A stretch of 37,794 nt of DNA from Nocardioides sp. (GCF_030149505.1 NZ_JASBRN010000068.1:1-37794); one strand, 5' to 3'; counted from the first letter of the stretch, positions 9,215-19,393 are shown. Made by a program: numbers and translations. Notes: a model not told the origin generated them from the sequence alone.

Positions 9215-9976
9215 GTGCCATCCGAGCCGCCACCGACCCTCCTCTGCGCCGCCCGGGACCTTTTCCTCGGCGGCTCGTGCGCGGCGTGCGGACGCCAAGG
9301 GAGCGTGCTGTGCCCCGGCTGCCGGGGGCGGCTCGCGCACGAGGCGCCCGGGGCGCCGCGAGCGACCCGCCCCGAGCCGAGCCCGCCGGGGCTGCCGCCG
9401 ACCTGGGCGTGCGGCGCCTACGAGGGTGCGCTGCGGCAGCTGGTCGTCGCGCACAAGGAGCACGGGCAGCAGGCCCTCGCCGCGCCGCTGGGTGCGCTGC
9501 TGGCCGAGTCGGTGCTGGCGGCGCTCGCGAGCGTGGGCGACCCCGTCTCCCGCGGCCGGCCGGTCCTCCTGGTGCCCGCCCCCTCGCGGCCGTCCGCGGT
9601 CCGCGCACGGGGGAGGGACGCCGCGCTGGTGCTGGTGCGTGCAGCGGCGCGGACGCTCCGGCGCCGCGGCGTACCGGTGATGGTGGCGCCGCTGCTCACC
9701 ACCCGCGCGGGTCTGGTGGACCAGGCCGGGCTCGGGGCCGAGGAGCGGGCGGCCAACCTCGACGGCTCGCTGTGGGTGCGGCCGGAGCGTCTGCGGCGAC
9801 TCTCGCGCCGGGTCCCGGAGGTCGCCGGCGTGGTGCTCTGCGACGACGTCGTGACCACAGGGGCCACGCTCACGGAGGCGTCCCGGGCGCTGCGGGCGGT
9901 CGGCCTGCCGGTCCTCGGGGCCGCCACGGTGGGGGCCACCGGCAGGCGCCGGACCGGACCGCCCGGGGGGTCGTAG
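9215..9976 (+). CDS. ComF-like phosphoribosyltransferase
   Basis: A 253-residue protein of the ComF/amidophosphoribosyltransferase-like family. The N-terminus carries a small zinc-ribbon pattern, CAAC at residues 22-25 and CPGC at 33-36. The C-terminal half is a type I phosphoribosyltransferase fold with the PRPP loop VVLCDDVVTTGATLTEA (acidic pair at about 210-211). ComF is needed for DNA uptake in competent bacteria, but most actinobacterial homologues, including Rv3242c at the same position, have no proven role. I chose GTG 9215, just before the PSEPPPTLLCAARDL segment. A TTG 42 bases upstream in frame is possible but less likely. No clear ribosome binding site is visible, so the start is the weak point. 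Confidence 0.88.
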   Translation: MPSEPPPTLLCAARDLFLGGSCAACGRQGSVLCPGCRGRLAHEAPGAPRATRPEPSPPGLPPTWACGAYEGALRQLVVAHKEHGQQALAAPLGALLAESVLAALASVGDPVSRGRPVLLVPAPSRPSAVRARGRDAALVLVRAAARTLRRRGVPVMVAPLLTTRAGLVDQAGLGAEERAANLDGSLWVRPERLRRLSRRVPEVAGVVLCDDVVTTGATLTEASRALRAVGLPVLGAATVGATGRRRTGPPGGS

Positions 9977-10031
9977 GTGAGGAGTTCCTGAAAGCCGACC
10001 TAGGTCCCTTCCGCCCCCACCTCGATGCGCC

Positions 10032-10037
10032 TATCGT
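10032..10037 (+). promoter_or_regulatory. -10-like hexamer TATCGT of the hpf leader transcript
   Basis: TATCGT fits the actinobacterial -10 pattern and would start a transcript near 10043, some 317 bases before hpf. The -35 region is not distinctive, so the call is tentative. Confidence 0.4.
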
Positions 10038-10042
10038 CTCGT

Positions 10043-10300
10043 CATGGAGTCCGTCCGGGTCCGTGGTTGCGTCGTAGGGGCGCCCCGGTCAGTCCGGATG
10101 CCCCCGCGGCAAGCCGATGCCAGTCGCAGGCGAAACGGTCCACGTAACCGCCCTCGGGCGGGATCACGGTGCGGCTTAGTCGTAAGTCCTGCCTCGGCCC
10201 GGCCGCCACATGCGGCCGACGTCGGGAGAGGGTCAGTAGTGGCAGAGAAGCTGCGAGAGCCCCAGCAGGCGAGTGTGGGGACGAAGACCAGGTCGGCCGG
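10043..10300 (+). ncRNA. Structured hpf leader, candidate raiA-motif RNA
   Basis: The 383-base gap before hpf has no credible gene but holds a compact set of hairpins. GGGGC (10077-10081) pairs with GCCCC (10100-10104) and encloses CCGG/CCGG with loop TCAGT (10085-10097). CCGCC (10148-10152) pairs with GGCGG (10157-10161) around CTCG. Unpaired A-rich stretches such as GCGAAACGG and ACGTAACC lie between them, which is unusual in this GC-rich genome. The raiA RNA motif is a known conserved structured RNA found upstream of raiA/hpf genes in Firmicutes and Actinobacteria. Its location and general look fit here. The identity is from memory of the motif, not from a covariance search, and both ends are approximate. 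Confidence 0.6.
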
Positions 10301-10359
10301 ACGGACTCCTCCTGCCACACCAACGGCGCACCTGTGAGTGCGCTCTGAGGAGGATTCCC

Positions 10360-11019
10360 ATGGAAGTTGTCGTCACCGGCCGGAACTGCGAGATCAAGGA
10401 GGGCTTCCGGGACCACGTCACCGAGAAGCTCGCGAAGCTCGAGAAGCACGACCACCGGATCATGCGGGTGCACGTGGAGGTGGACTGCGAGCCCAACCCG
10501 CGCCAGCACGACCGCGCGGTGCACGTCGAGCTGACGGCGTTCTCCAAGGGCCCGGTGATCCGGGCCGAGGCGGCCGCCGACGACAAGATGGGAGCCCTCG
10601 ACCTGGCCCTGGACAAGATGGCCACCCAGATGCGCAAGGCGGCCGACCGCAAGCGCATCCACCGCGGCGGCAAGCGGCCGATCTCGGTCGGCCAGGCCAC
10701 CGCGGGCCTGCCGCCGGTCGGCGACGGCCCGGGAGGCCTGGCGCTGGAGGAGGAGTCCGAGAGCAACGAGCGCAGCGAGGACCGCTACGTCGGTCCGATC
10801 GCGGTCACCGGCGACGGCCCCCTGGTCGTGCGCGAGAAGACCCACCCCGCCACGCCGATGACGCTCGACCAGGCGCTCTACGAGATGGAGCTGGTGGGCC
10901 ACGACTTCTACCTCTTCGTCGACAAGGAGAGCGAGCGACCGGCGGTCGTCTACCGGCGGCGCGGCTACGACTACGGAGTGATCTCCCTCGACCTCGGTGG
11001 CGAGGGGTCCCCGGAGTAG
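10360..11019 (+). CDS. hpf: Ribosome hibernation-promoting factor, long form (HPF/RaiA)
   Basis: A 219-residue ribosome-associated protein that silences 70S ribosomes in stationary phase and joins them as 100S dimers. The N-terminal RaiA domain (about 1-105) starts MEVVVTGRNCEIKEGFRDHV and has the helix LDLALDKMATQMRKAADR, rich in basic residues that contact rRNA. A flexible acidic linker (about 110-155) follows. The C-terminal dimerisation domain has MTLDQALYEMELVGHDFYLF and YRRRGYDYGVISL. This domain order is the long form. A strong ribosome binding site (GAGGAGG, 10347-10353) precedes the ATG. A long structured leader precedes it and a hairpin follows it. Its location between comF-like and secA matches Rv3241c. 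Confidence 0.97.
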   Translation: MEVVVTGRNCEIKEGFRDHVTEKLAKLEKHDHRIMRVHVEVDCEPNPRQHDRAVHVELTAFSKGPVIRAEAAADDKMGALDLALDKMATQMRKAADRKRIHRGGKRPISVGQATAGLPPVGDGPGGLALEEESESNERSEDRYVGPIAVTGDGPLVVREKTHPATPMTLDQALYEMELVGHDFYLFVDKESERPAVVYRRRGYDYGVISLDLGGEGSPE

Positions 11020-11048
11020 CCCGCGCCTAGTCCCAGCGAGCCATCGAC

Positions 11049-11098
11049 GGCACGTCCGGGTAGCCCGAGGGTGTCCACCCGAGGGGCCCGGACGTGCC
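11049..11098 (+). terminator. Large inverted repeat after hpf (terminator or operator)
   Basis: GGCACGTCCGGG (11049-11060) and CCCGGACGTGCC (11087-11098) form a perfect 12-bp stem. The 26-base loop contains a further GGGTG/CACCC pairing. It begins 30 bases after the hpf stop. Its right arm ends at the -10-like hexamer of the next gene, so it could also affect that promoter. Confidence 0.6.
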
Positions 11099-11103
11099 AT
11101 GAT
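11098..11103 (+). promoter_or_regulatory. -10-like hexamer CATGAT of the response regulator gene
   Basis: CATGAT is followed by six bases and GTG 11110, fitting the leaderless pattern seen repeatedly in this window. It abuts the right arm of the inverted repeat. Confidence 0.4.
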
Positions 11104-11109
11104 GCCGCC

Positions 11110-11784
11110 GTGCCAGGTACCCAGAGCGAGGAGTCGATCCGCGTCCTCGTCGTCGACGACCAGGAGCTGTTCCGTCGAGGGCTCACCATGCTGCTTTCCG
11201 TCGAGGAGGGCATCGAGGTCGTCGGTGAGGCCGGCGACGGCGTCGAGGGCACCGAGCTGGCTGCCAGCTCCGCGCCCGACGTGGTCCTGCTGGACGTGCG
11301 GATGCCCAAGCGCTCGGGCATCGAGGCGTGCAAGGCCATCAAGGAGGCCGTCCCCTCGGCCAAGATCATCATGCTGACGGTCTCCGACGAGGAGGCCGAC
11401 CTCTACGAGGCCGTGAAGAGTGGCGCCGCGGGCTACCTGCTCAAGGACTCCTCCATCGAGGAGGTCGCCCAGGCCGTCCGGGTCGTCTCCGAGGGCCAGT
11501 CGCTGATCAGCCCCTCGATGGCGGTCAAGCTGATCGACGAGTTCAAGCAGATGTCCAAGCCCGAGCGCGAGCACATGCCCGGCCTGCGCCTCACCGAGCG
11601 CGAGCTCGAGGTGCTGCGTCTGGTCGCCACCGGCAAGAACAACCGCGAGATCGCCAAGGACCTGTTCATCTCCGAGAACACGGTCAAGAACCACGTGCGC
11701 AACATCCTCGAGAAGCTGCAGCTGCACTCGCGGATGGAAGCCGTGATGTACGCCGTCAAGGAAAAGCTCCTCGACCTGCCGTAG
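11110..11784 (+). CDS. NarL/FixJ-family response regulator
   Basis: A 224-residue DNA-binding response regulator. The receiver domain starts IRVLVVDDQELFRRGLTMLL. The acidic pair is in VVDD, the phospho-acceptor is in VVLLDVRMPKRSG (Asp62), and the Thr and Lys are in MLTVSD and YLLKDSS. The C-terminal LuxR-type helix-turn-helix reads LTERELEVLRLVATGKNNRE, then IAKDLFISENTVKNHVRNIL. No histidine kinase gene is nearby, so it is an orphan here and its signal is unknown. GTG 11110 is chosen because the preceding in-frame residues look non-coding and a -10-like hexamer lies six bases upstream. The same type of regulator sits between hpf and secA in related actinobacteria. The next gene starts 9 bases after the stop. 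Confidence 0.93.
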   Translation: MPGTQSEESIRVLVVDDQELFRRGLTMLLSVEEGIEVVGEAGDGVEGTELAASSAPDVVLLDVRMPKRSGIEACKAIKEAVPSAKIIMLTVSDEEADLYEAVKSGAAGYLLKDSSIEEVAQAVRVVSEGQSLISPSMAVKLIDEFKQMSKPEREHMPGLRLTERELEVLRLVATGKNNREIAKDLFISENTVKNHVRNILEKLQLHSRMEAVMYAVKEKLLDLP

Positions 11785-11793
11785 GTCCCACGC

Positions 11794-13050
11794 ATGGAGT
11801 CCCTGAGCCGCGCCCAGGCGCGCCGCGTGGCCCTGGCGGCCCAGGGCTTCCTCGACCCTCCGCACGCGGTGCCGACGCTGCGCACCTTCGACCGCACGCT
11901 GGCCCGCACGGGCCTGCTCCAGGTCGACTCGGTCAACGTCCTGCAGCGCGCGCACTACATGCCGCTCTACTCCCGGATGGGCCCGTACGACGCCCACCCC
12001 GCCACCGGGTTGCTGGCCCGCGCGGCGGAGCGTCGGCCGCGCCGGGTCGTGGAGTACTGGGCGCACGTCCAGGCCTTCATGCCCGTGGAGCTGTGGCCGC
12101 TCATGCAGCACCGGATGGAGACCTACCGCGCAGGTCGCGGGAAGTGGTGGAAGGACGTGGACGACGCCCTGGTCGACCGGGTCAGGAGCGCCGTCGCGGC
12201 CGCGGACGGGCCGGTCACGGCCCGTGGGCTCGAGGAGCGGCTCGGTGCCGGCGGCCCGCGCCGCAAGGACCACTGGGGCTGGAACTGGTCGGAGGCACGC
12301 AAGGTCCTCGACTACCTCTACATGTGCGGCGAGCTGGCCATCGCCGGTCGCAACGCCCAGTTCGAGGTGCGCTACGACCTGCCCGAGCGGGTCCTGCCCC
12401 CGCAGGTCCTGGTCCTGCCGACGCCGAGCCCCCAGGAGGCCGTGACCGAGCTCGTCCGCCGGGCCGCGCGCTCCCACGGCGTGGCCAGTGCCGCCTGCCT
12501 GGCCGACTACTACCGTCTGCGCCAGCAGCCCGACCCGCGCCGTCCGGGGCTGCCCAGCACCGCGGTGGCGGTCCGGCAGCTGGTCGAGGAGGGCGAGCTG
12601 CTCCCCGTGGCGGTCGAGGGGTGGCGCAGGCAGGCCTACCTGCACCGCGACGCCCGGCTCCCGCGTCGGGTCGGGGCCCGCACGCTGCTGAGCCCCTTCG
12701 ACCCGGTCGTGTGGGAGCGCGCGCGCACCGAGGCGCTCTTCGACTTCCACTACCGGATCGAGATCTACACCCCGCCCGCCCAGCGGGTCCACGGCTACTA
12801 CGTGCTGCCGTTCCTGCTCGGGGACGAGCTGGTGGCGCGGGTCGACCTCAAGGCCGACCGGGGCGCGGCCGACGGGGGGCTGCTGCGGGTCGCCGCGGCC
12901 TGGGCCGAGCCCGGGGCGCCTGCCGCGACCGCCGCCGAGCTGGCCGTCGAGCTGCACCGCCTCGCCGGCTGGCTGGGGCTCGCCGGGGTGGTGGTCGCCC
13001 CGCGGGGCGACCTGGCGCCGGAGCTCTCCGCCGCCTGCGGTGCGCTTTAG
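11794..13050 (+). CDS. Winged-helix DNA glycosylase of the YcaQ/AlkZ-like family
   Basis: A 418-residue protein of the HTH_42 winged-helix family (COG3214), which includes E. coli YcaQ and Streptomyces AlkZ, glycosylases that unhook DNA interstrand crosslinks and remove bulky alkylated bases. Near the N-terminus the catalytic motif reads Q43-V-D45 in LLQVDSVNVLQRAHYMPLYS. This is the QxD form of the YcaQ-like branch, not the QxQ form of AlkZ self-resistance enzymes. The C-terminal signature is also present: LLSPFDPVVWERARTEALF followed by FHYRIEIYTPPAQRVHGYYV and DLKADR. It follows the response regulator by nine bases and is probably co-transcribed with it. The ATG has no clear ribosome binding site. 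Activity is inferred from the family and the motif. Confidence 0.9.
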   Translation: MESLSRAQARRVALAAQGFLDPPHAVPTLRTFDRTLARTGLLQVDSVNVLQRAHYMPLYSRMGPYDAHPATGLLARAAERRPRRVVEYWAHVQAFMPVELWPLMQHRMETYRAGRGKWWKDVDDALVDRVRSAVAAADGPVTARGLEERLGAGGPRRKDHWGWNWSEARKVLDYLYMCGELAIAGRNAQFEVRYDLPERVLPPQVLVLPTPSPQEAVTELVRRAARSHGVASAACLADYYRLRQQPDPRRPGLPSTAVAVRQLVEEGELLPVAVEGWRRQAYLHRDARLPRRVGARTLLSPFDPVVWERARTEALFDFHYRIEIYTPPAQRVHGYYVLPFLLGDELVARVDLKADRGAADGGLLRVAAAWAEPGAPAATAAELAVELHRLAGWLGLAGVVVAPRGDLAPELSAACGAL

Positions 13051-13070
13051 GGTCCGCTCACCCGGCTGGG

Positions 13071-13076
13071 TAGAGT
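13071..13076 (+). promoter_or_regulatory. -10 hexamer TAGAGT of secA
   Basis: TAGAGT lies 57 bases before GTG 13134, giving a leader of roughly 50 bases that carries the GAGGGAG ribosome binding site at 13117-13123. The -35 region is not distinctive. Confidence 0.45.
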
Positions 13077-13133
13077 GACCGCGGCCCGACGCAGCCGTGC
13101 GGGTCAGCCTGAGCATGAGGGAGCAGCAACGCC

Positions 13134-15941
<2,808 letters not shown>

Positions 15942-15960
15942 GCCCCGGGGGCAGCCGACC

Positions 15961-16461
15961 TCACGCGAAGTCGAGCGCCGTGCAGACCCATCCGCGGTCC
16001 GCACGGCGCTCGAAGCGTGCCGCGACCGCACGCGAGCGCTGCCCGTGGCGCACCCGCGCCGCGGCCTCCAGCACCCCGGGGGTCGGGTAGCTCGCGTGCA
16101 GGGTCTGCAGGCGGGCCCGCACCGGGTGCGCCCGCTCGGGCTCGCGCATCGAGGCCAGGGCCAGCAGGTGCGTGCGACGGCGGAGGTCGGCGTACACGGT
16201 GGGGGAGAGCCAGCGCACGAGCTGGCTGGAGGGCCGCACGCCCCCGACGACCTCGAGGGCGGCCTGGACGATGTGGCGCGCCCAGCGCTCGGTCTCGGCG
16301 CGCTCGCGGCGGTCGATCGGCACGACGTCGGCGTCGGGACCGACCTCGTGGCGGGCGGCGGTGCCGGTCGGGGCGACCGGCTCGGCCTCGAGGTACGGGG
16401 CGAGGTCGAGGGCCAACGAGCCCTGGACCTCCGCGAAGGGCACGGCGGACAGCACGGACAT
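15961..16461 (-). CDS. Rv3235-family protein
   Basis: A 166-residue cytoplasmic protein resembling actinobacterial Rv3235-type proteins. The first 55 residues are acidic and proline-rich. They are followed by a conserved helical region with ETERWARHIVQAALEVVGGV, RPSSQLVRWLSPTVYADLRR and a final strand segment in which RGWVCTALDF ends the protein. No catalytic motif is known and the function is unknown. It is convergent with secA and lies one base after the LysM gene stop, so the two are almost certainly one transcript. Rv3235 lies in the secA1 region of M. tuberculosis too. Family recognition is fairly secure; a role in envelope biology is only suggested by the LysM partner. Confidence 0.8.
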   Translation of the reverse strand: MSVLSAVPFAEVQGSLALDLAPYLEAEPVAPTGTAARHEVGPDADVVPIDRRERAETERWARHIVQAALEVVGGVRPSSQLVRWLSPTVYADLRRRTHLLALASMREPERAHPVRARLQTLHASYPTPGVLEAAARVRHGQRSRAVAARFERRADRGWVCTALDFA

Positions 16462-16462
16462 C

Positions 16463-17143
16463 TCAGGTCTCCTGCGGGTCGGGGGCGGGCAGCACGAGCG
16501 GCACGCCGGGTCGGACGAGGTGCGGGTCGGGCCCGACGAGGGCCCGGTTGGCGTCGTGGATGCGTGGCCAGTACGCCGCGACGTCGGCGTCGCCGGCCGG
16601 CAGGCCGTGCTCGCGCAGGGTCGCCTCGGCGATCCGCCACAGGGAGTCGCCCGGCCGGACCGTGACCCGCTCGACGAGCGAGCCGGTCACGGCGGCGGTG
16701 TCGCGGACGATGACCGGGCCGGAGGCGGGCTGGGGTCCCGCGGGCGGCTGCACGGTCTGCGTGACGCGCTCGCTGGTCTCGCGCTCCAGGCTGCCGGGGG
16801 TGGCGGCCGCCGGTCCGGCGACGGCGCCCGCCACCAGGCCGCCGGCCACGGCGGCACCGCAGACCCGCAGCAGCACGCGCCGGACCGGTGCGGGGAGCCC
16901 GCGGTGGGGGACCGGTGCGGAGCACATCACCGGGACGACCACCACCGTGGTCACCACCAGCGCCCAGCACGCGGCGGCCACGAGCGCCCACGCAGAGGCG
17001 GTGACCACGACGGCCTCGAAGTCGAGTGCGTCGCTGGCAGGACGCAGGTCGGGAGCGAGCAGCGCCACGGTCCCGGCTGCGACGGCGAGTGCGCTCAGCC
17101 AGACCGCGGCACACCGCGCGATCGATGGGTTCCCGAGAGTCAT
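16463..17143 (-). CDS. LysM-domain membrane protein
   Basis: A 226-residue protein with two N-terminal hydrophobic helices (about 7-30 and 42-72) and a third hydrophobic stretch near 92-112. A Pro/Thr-rich linker then leads to a C-terminal LysM domain starting VTVRPGDSLWRIAEATLRE and ending RPGVPLVLPAP. LysM binds peptidoglycan N-acetylglucosamine, so the domain should lie outside the membrane. The arrangement is known upstream of Rv3235-like genes in actinobacteria, with no defined function. I favour ATG 17143, with AAGG about 11 bases upstream. ATG 17176 would add 11 residues encoded by a tandem repeat. The gene ends one base before the Rv3235-like start, which suggests translational coupling. 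Confidence 0.85.
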   Translation of the reverse strand: MTLGNPSIARCAAVWLSALAVAAGTVALLAPDLRPASDALDFEAVVVTASAWALVAAACWALVVTTVVVVPVMCSAPVPHRGLPAPVRRVLLRVCGAAVAGGLVAGAVAGPAAATPGSLERETSERVTQTVQPPAGPQPASGPVIVRDTAAVTGSLVERVTVRPGDSLWRIAEATLREHGLPAGDADVAAYWPRIHDANRALVGPDPHLVRPGVPLVLPAPDPQET

Positions 17144-17159
17144 CGTGTCGAACCTTGCG

Positions 17160-17179
17160 TTTGCGTCTGTTTGCATCTG
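17160..17179. repeat. 10-bp tandem repeat TTTGCRTCTG (two copies)
   Basis: TTTGCGTCTG is followed directly by TTTGCATCTG, with a partial third copy (TTGCG) before it at 17155. It lies upstream of the preferred LysM start in the divergent gap to the 17280 gene. A direct-repeat operator is possible. Confidence 0.45.
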
Positions 17180-17279
17180 TCCGGACCAGTAGACGTCGCC
17201 TCGCCATCGGTGTCAATGCGGCCGTGCGCGGCCTGTGGAGGAGCGTTTGCCGCCGTGGACGGCGGGGGAGGTGCCAGAC

Positions 17280-17816
17280 ATGGCGTGGGAGGAGCAGGTG
17301 TTCTCGCTGCTCGAGGACCTCGAGCAGCAGGCCGAGGCCCTCTACGACGCCGAGCGCGGGCCGGAGCTGGCCGATCGTGTGCGGGCGGAGTACGCCTCGG
17401 TCACGCTCGCCTCACGGCTGGCTGCCACCGCAGGGAGCCCCGTGGAGCTGGACGTGCAGGGCGTGGGCCGGCTGGCCGGTCACCTGGACCGGGTCGCCGC
17501 CGGTTGGGTGTCGCTGGAGGTGGCGGGCACGGACTGGGTCGTGCGCACGGCCGCCGTGGTCGAGGTGCGCGGCGCCTCGGAGCGGGCCCTGCCCGAGGTG
17601 GCCTGGTCGCCGCTGGGCAGGCTGGGGGTCGGATCGGCGCTGCGCCGGCTCGCCGACACGGGGGAGCCGTGCTGGTGGCACCGGCTCGACGGCGGTCGCG
17701 TCGAGGGCGTGCCGGTCCGGGTGGGCGCCGACTTCGTGGAGCTGCGCACGGGCCTGGGGGGTCGCCCGGTCCTGGTGGCGCTCGACGCCCTGGCCGCGGT
17801 GGCCCGGGTCGGGTGA
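17280..17816 (+). CDS. Conserved actinobacterial protein of unknown function
   Basis: A 178-residue soluble protein that I do not recognise as a named family, although similar proteins occur in other actinobacteria. Residues 1-45 form a charged, probably coiled helix (AWEEQVFSLLEDLEQQAEAL) containing an ERGPELADRVRAEY stretch. The rest looks like small beta-barrel repeats: LDVQGVGRLAGHLDRVAAGW, SLEVAGTDWVVRTAAVVEV, then a second pair near GVPVRVGADFVELRTG and VLVALDALAAV. The paired strands with a 'protein sequence-valine-rich strand' pattern recall Sm-like or PRC-like barrels, but this is only an impression. ATG 17280 is chosen because GGGGGAGG lies about eight bases upstream. It is convergent with tatB, with seven bases between the stops. 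Confidence 0.75.
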   Translation: MAWEEQVFSLLEDLEQQAEALYDAERGPELADRVRAEYASVTLASRLAATAGSPVELDVQGVGRLAGHLDRVAAGWVSLEVAGTDWVVRTAAVVEVRGASERALPEVAWSPLGRLGVGSALRRLADTGEPCWWHRLDGGRVEGVPVRVGADFVELRTGLGGRPVLVALDALAAVARVG

Positions 17817-17823
17817 GCAGCGC

Positions 17824-18183
17824 TCAGGTGGCCTCGCGGTCGAAGGGCGGGACCTCGCCCTCGTCGAGCGGGCGCTGCTTGCGCCGGCGGCGCTGCTGGA
17901 GCTCGTCGAGCTCCTCGTCGTCGTCGTCCTCGCCGGCCTCGTTCATCGCCTCGATGATGTGCTTGCGCACGATCGTGCGCGGGTCGAGGTCGCGCAGCTC
18001 GAGGTCGGCGTACGCCGGGCCGAGCTCCTCGCGCAGCTCGTCGCGTGCGTTCATCGCGAACTTGCGGGCGGTGCGGACCCAGGCGCCGGCCTGCTTGGCC
18101 AGCACGGGGAGACGGTCGGGTCCGAAGACCAGCACCGCGACGAACGCGATGACGGCCAGCTCCGACAGCCCGACTCCGAACAC
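17824..18183 (-). CDS. tatB: Sec-independent translocase protein TatB
   Basis: A 119-residue single-pass membrane protein, part of the TatABC machinery that exports folded twin-arginine proteins. The N-terminal helix reads GVGLSELAVIAFVAVLVFGP, followed by the DRLP hinge that marks TatB (FGPDRLPVLAKQAG), then an amphipathic helix KQAGAWVRTARKFAMNARDE. The acidic/basic C-terminal tail (EDDDDEELDE, then RRRRKQR) is variable in the family. The GTG start is preceded by TAGGCT six bases upstream, so the transcript is probably leaderless. It lies next to mrp as in mycobacteria (Rv1224 region). TatA and TatC are not in the window. Confidence 0.93.
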   Translation of the reverse strand: MFGVGLSELAVIAFVAVLVFGPDRLPVLAKQAGAWVRTARKFAMNARDELREELGPAYADLELRDLDPRTIVRKHIIEAMNEAGEDDDDEELDELQQRRRRKQRPLDEGEVPPFDREAT

Positions 18184-18189
18184 GTGGGA

Positions 18190-18195
18190 AGCCTA
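18190..18195 (-). promoter_or_regulatory. -10 hexamer TAGGCT of tatB
   Basis: On the minus strand TAGGCT, then six bases, then GTG 18183. It lies between the mrp stop and tatB, so tatB has its own leaderless promoter. Confidence 0.6.
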
Positions 18196-18224
18196 GGGCA
18201 CGACTGGCTGGCCGTGCGGGGAGG

Positions 18225-19385
18225 TCAGAGTCGGCCGGCCGGGGTGAGTCCGAGCTGCATGCCGGCCAGCCCGCGGCCGCGACCGGCGAGCTTGCCGGCG
18301 ACCTCGGTGAGGACCTGCGCGGCCGGGGCCGTCGGGTCGCTCTCGACGATCGGCTTGCCGGCGTCGCCGCCCTCGCGCAGCGAGGTGTCCAGCGGCACCT
18401 GGCCCAGGACGGGCACGGTGTAGCCGAAGCGCTCGGAGAGGGTGCGGGCCACGCGCTCGCCGCCGCCGCTGCCGAAGATCTCCAGGCGGTGGTCCTCGGC
18501 GGGGTCGCAGTGCGGGCAGGGGAGGTAGCTCATGTTCTCCACGACGCCCACGACGCGCTGGTGCATCATCGAGGCCATCGTGCCGGCGCGCTCGGCGACC
18601 TCGGCGGCGGCCTCCTGGGGCGTGGTCACGACCACGACCTCGGCGCCGGGCAGGTGCTGGCCCAGGGAGATCGCGATGTCGCCGGTGCCCGGCGGCAGGT
18701 CGAGGAGCAGGACGTCCAGGTCGCCCCAGTAGACGTCGGCCAGCATCTGCACCAGGGCCCGGTCGAGCATCGGGCCGCGCCAGGCCACGACCTGGTCGCG
18801 GCGCGGCTTGAGCATGCCGATGGAGATGACCGAGACGCCGGAGGCCGTGGGGACCGGCATGATCAGGTCGTCGACCTGGGTGGGGCGGGAGTCGGCGACA
18901 CCGAGCATGGCCGGCACCGAGTGGCCGTAGATGTCGGCGTCGACGACGCCGACCTTCAGGCCCTGGGCGGCCATCGCGAGGGCGAGGTTGACCGTCACCG
19001 AGGACTTGCCGACGCCGCCCTTGCCGGAGGCGATCGCGAACACCTTGGTCAGCGACCCGGGCTGGGCGAAGGGGATCTCGCGCTGCGCGCGGCCGTCGCT
19101 GAGGATCTCCTTCAGGCCCGCGCGCTGCTCGTCGGTCATGACCCCGAGGGTCAGGCGCACGTCGGTGATGCCGGGGACCTTCGAGACCGCGCCGGTGACG
19201 TCGCGGGTGATGGTGTCCTTCAGCGGGCACCCGGCGACGGTGAGCAGCACGGTGACGTCCACACCGCCGGCCTCGTCGATCTCGAGGGTGTCGACCATGC
19301 CGAGGTCGGTGATGGGTCGCTTGATCTCGGGGTCGTTCACGGTCGCCAGGGCGGCGCGGACCTGCTCGAGGAGGGTGCTGCTCAT
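18225..19385 (-). CDS. mrp: Mrp/ApbC-type iron-sulfur cluster carrier ATPase
   Basis: A 386-residue P-loop ATPase of the Mrp/NBP35 family that carries and transfers Fe-S clusters in the cytoplasm. Residues 1-90 form a MIP18/DUF59 domain (VNDPEIKRPITDLGMVDTLE, with the conserved Cys in AGCPLKDTI). The ATPase has the deviant Walker A SGKGGVGKSSVTVNLALAMA (121-128), then GVVDADIYGHSVP, the Walker B-like LLLDLPPGTGD, and the cluster-binding C290-x-x-C293 in LPCPHCDP. The fused DUF59-Mrp architecture is common in actinobacteria. The ATG is preceded by TAGACT eight bases upstream, within the stop codon of the DUF1003 gene. Co-transcription from that gene is also possible. Confidence 0.96.
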   Translation of the reverse strand: MSSTLLEQVRAALATVNDPEIKRPITDLGMVDTLEIDEAGGVDVTVLLTVAGCPLKDTITRDVTGAVSKVPGITDVRLTLGVMTDEQRAGLKEILSDGRAQREIPFAQPGSLTKVFAIASGKGGVGKSSVTVNLALAMAAQGLKVGVVDADIYGHSVPAMLGVADSRPTQVDDLIMPVPTASGVSVISIGMLKPRRDQVVAWRGPMLDRALVQMLADVYWGDLDVLLLDLPPGTGDIAISLGQHLPGAEVVVVTTPQEAAAEVAERAGTMASMMHQRVVGVVENMSYLPCPHCDPAEDHRLEIFGSGGGERVARTLSERFGYTVPVLGQVPLDTSLREGGDAGKPIVESDPTAPAAQVLTEVAGKLAGRGRGLAGMQLGLTPAGRL

Positions 19386-19393
19386 GATGCTCG

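Noticed and set aside
11782..11787. TAGGTC as a fourth stop-codon/-10 fusion before the YcaQ-like gene
   Set aside because: Spacing to the ATG is six bases, but the hexamer ends in C rather than the conserved T, so it is not counted.
10042..13116. A 1024-codon minus-strand open frame over hpf, the regulator and the YcaQ-like gene
   Set aside because: No motif, no ribosome binding site, and compositional repetition. All three plus-strand genes are well supported.
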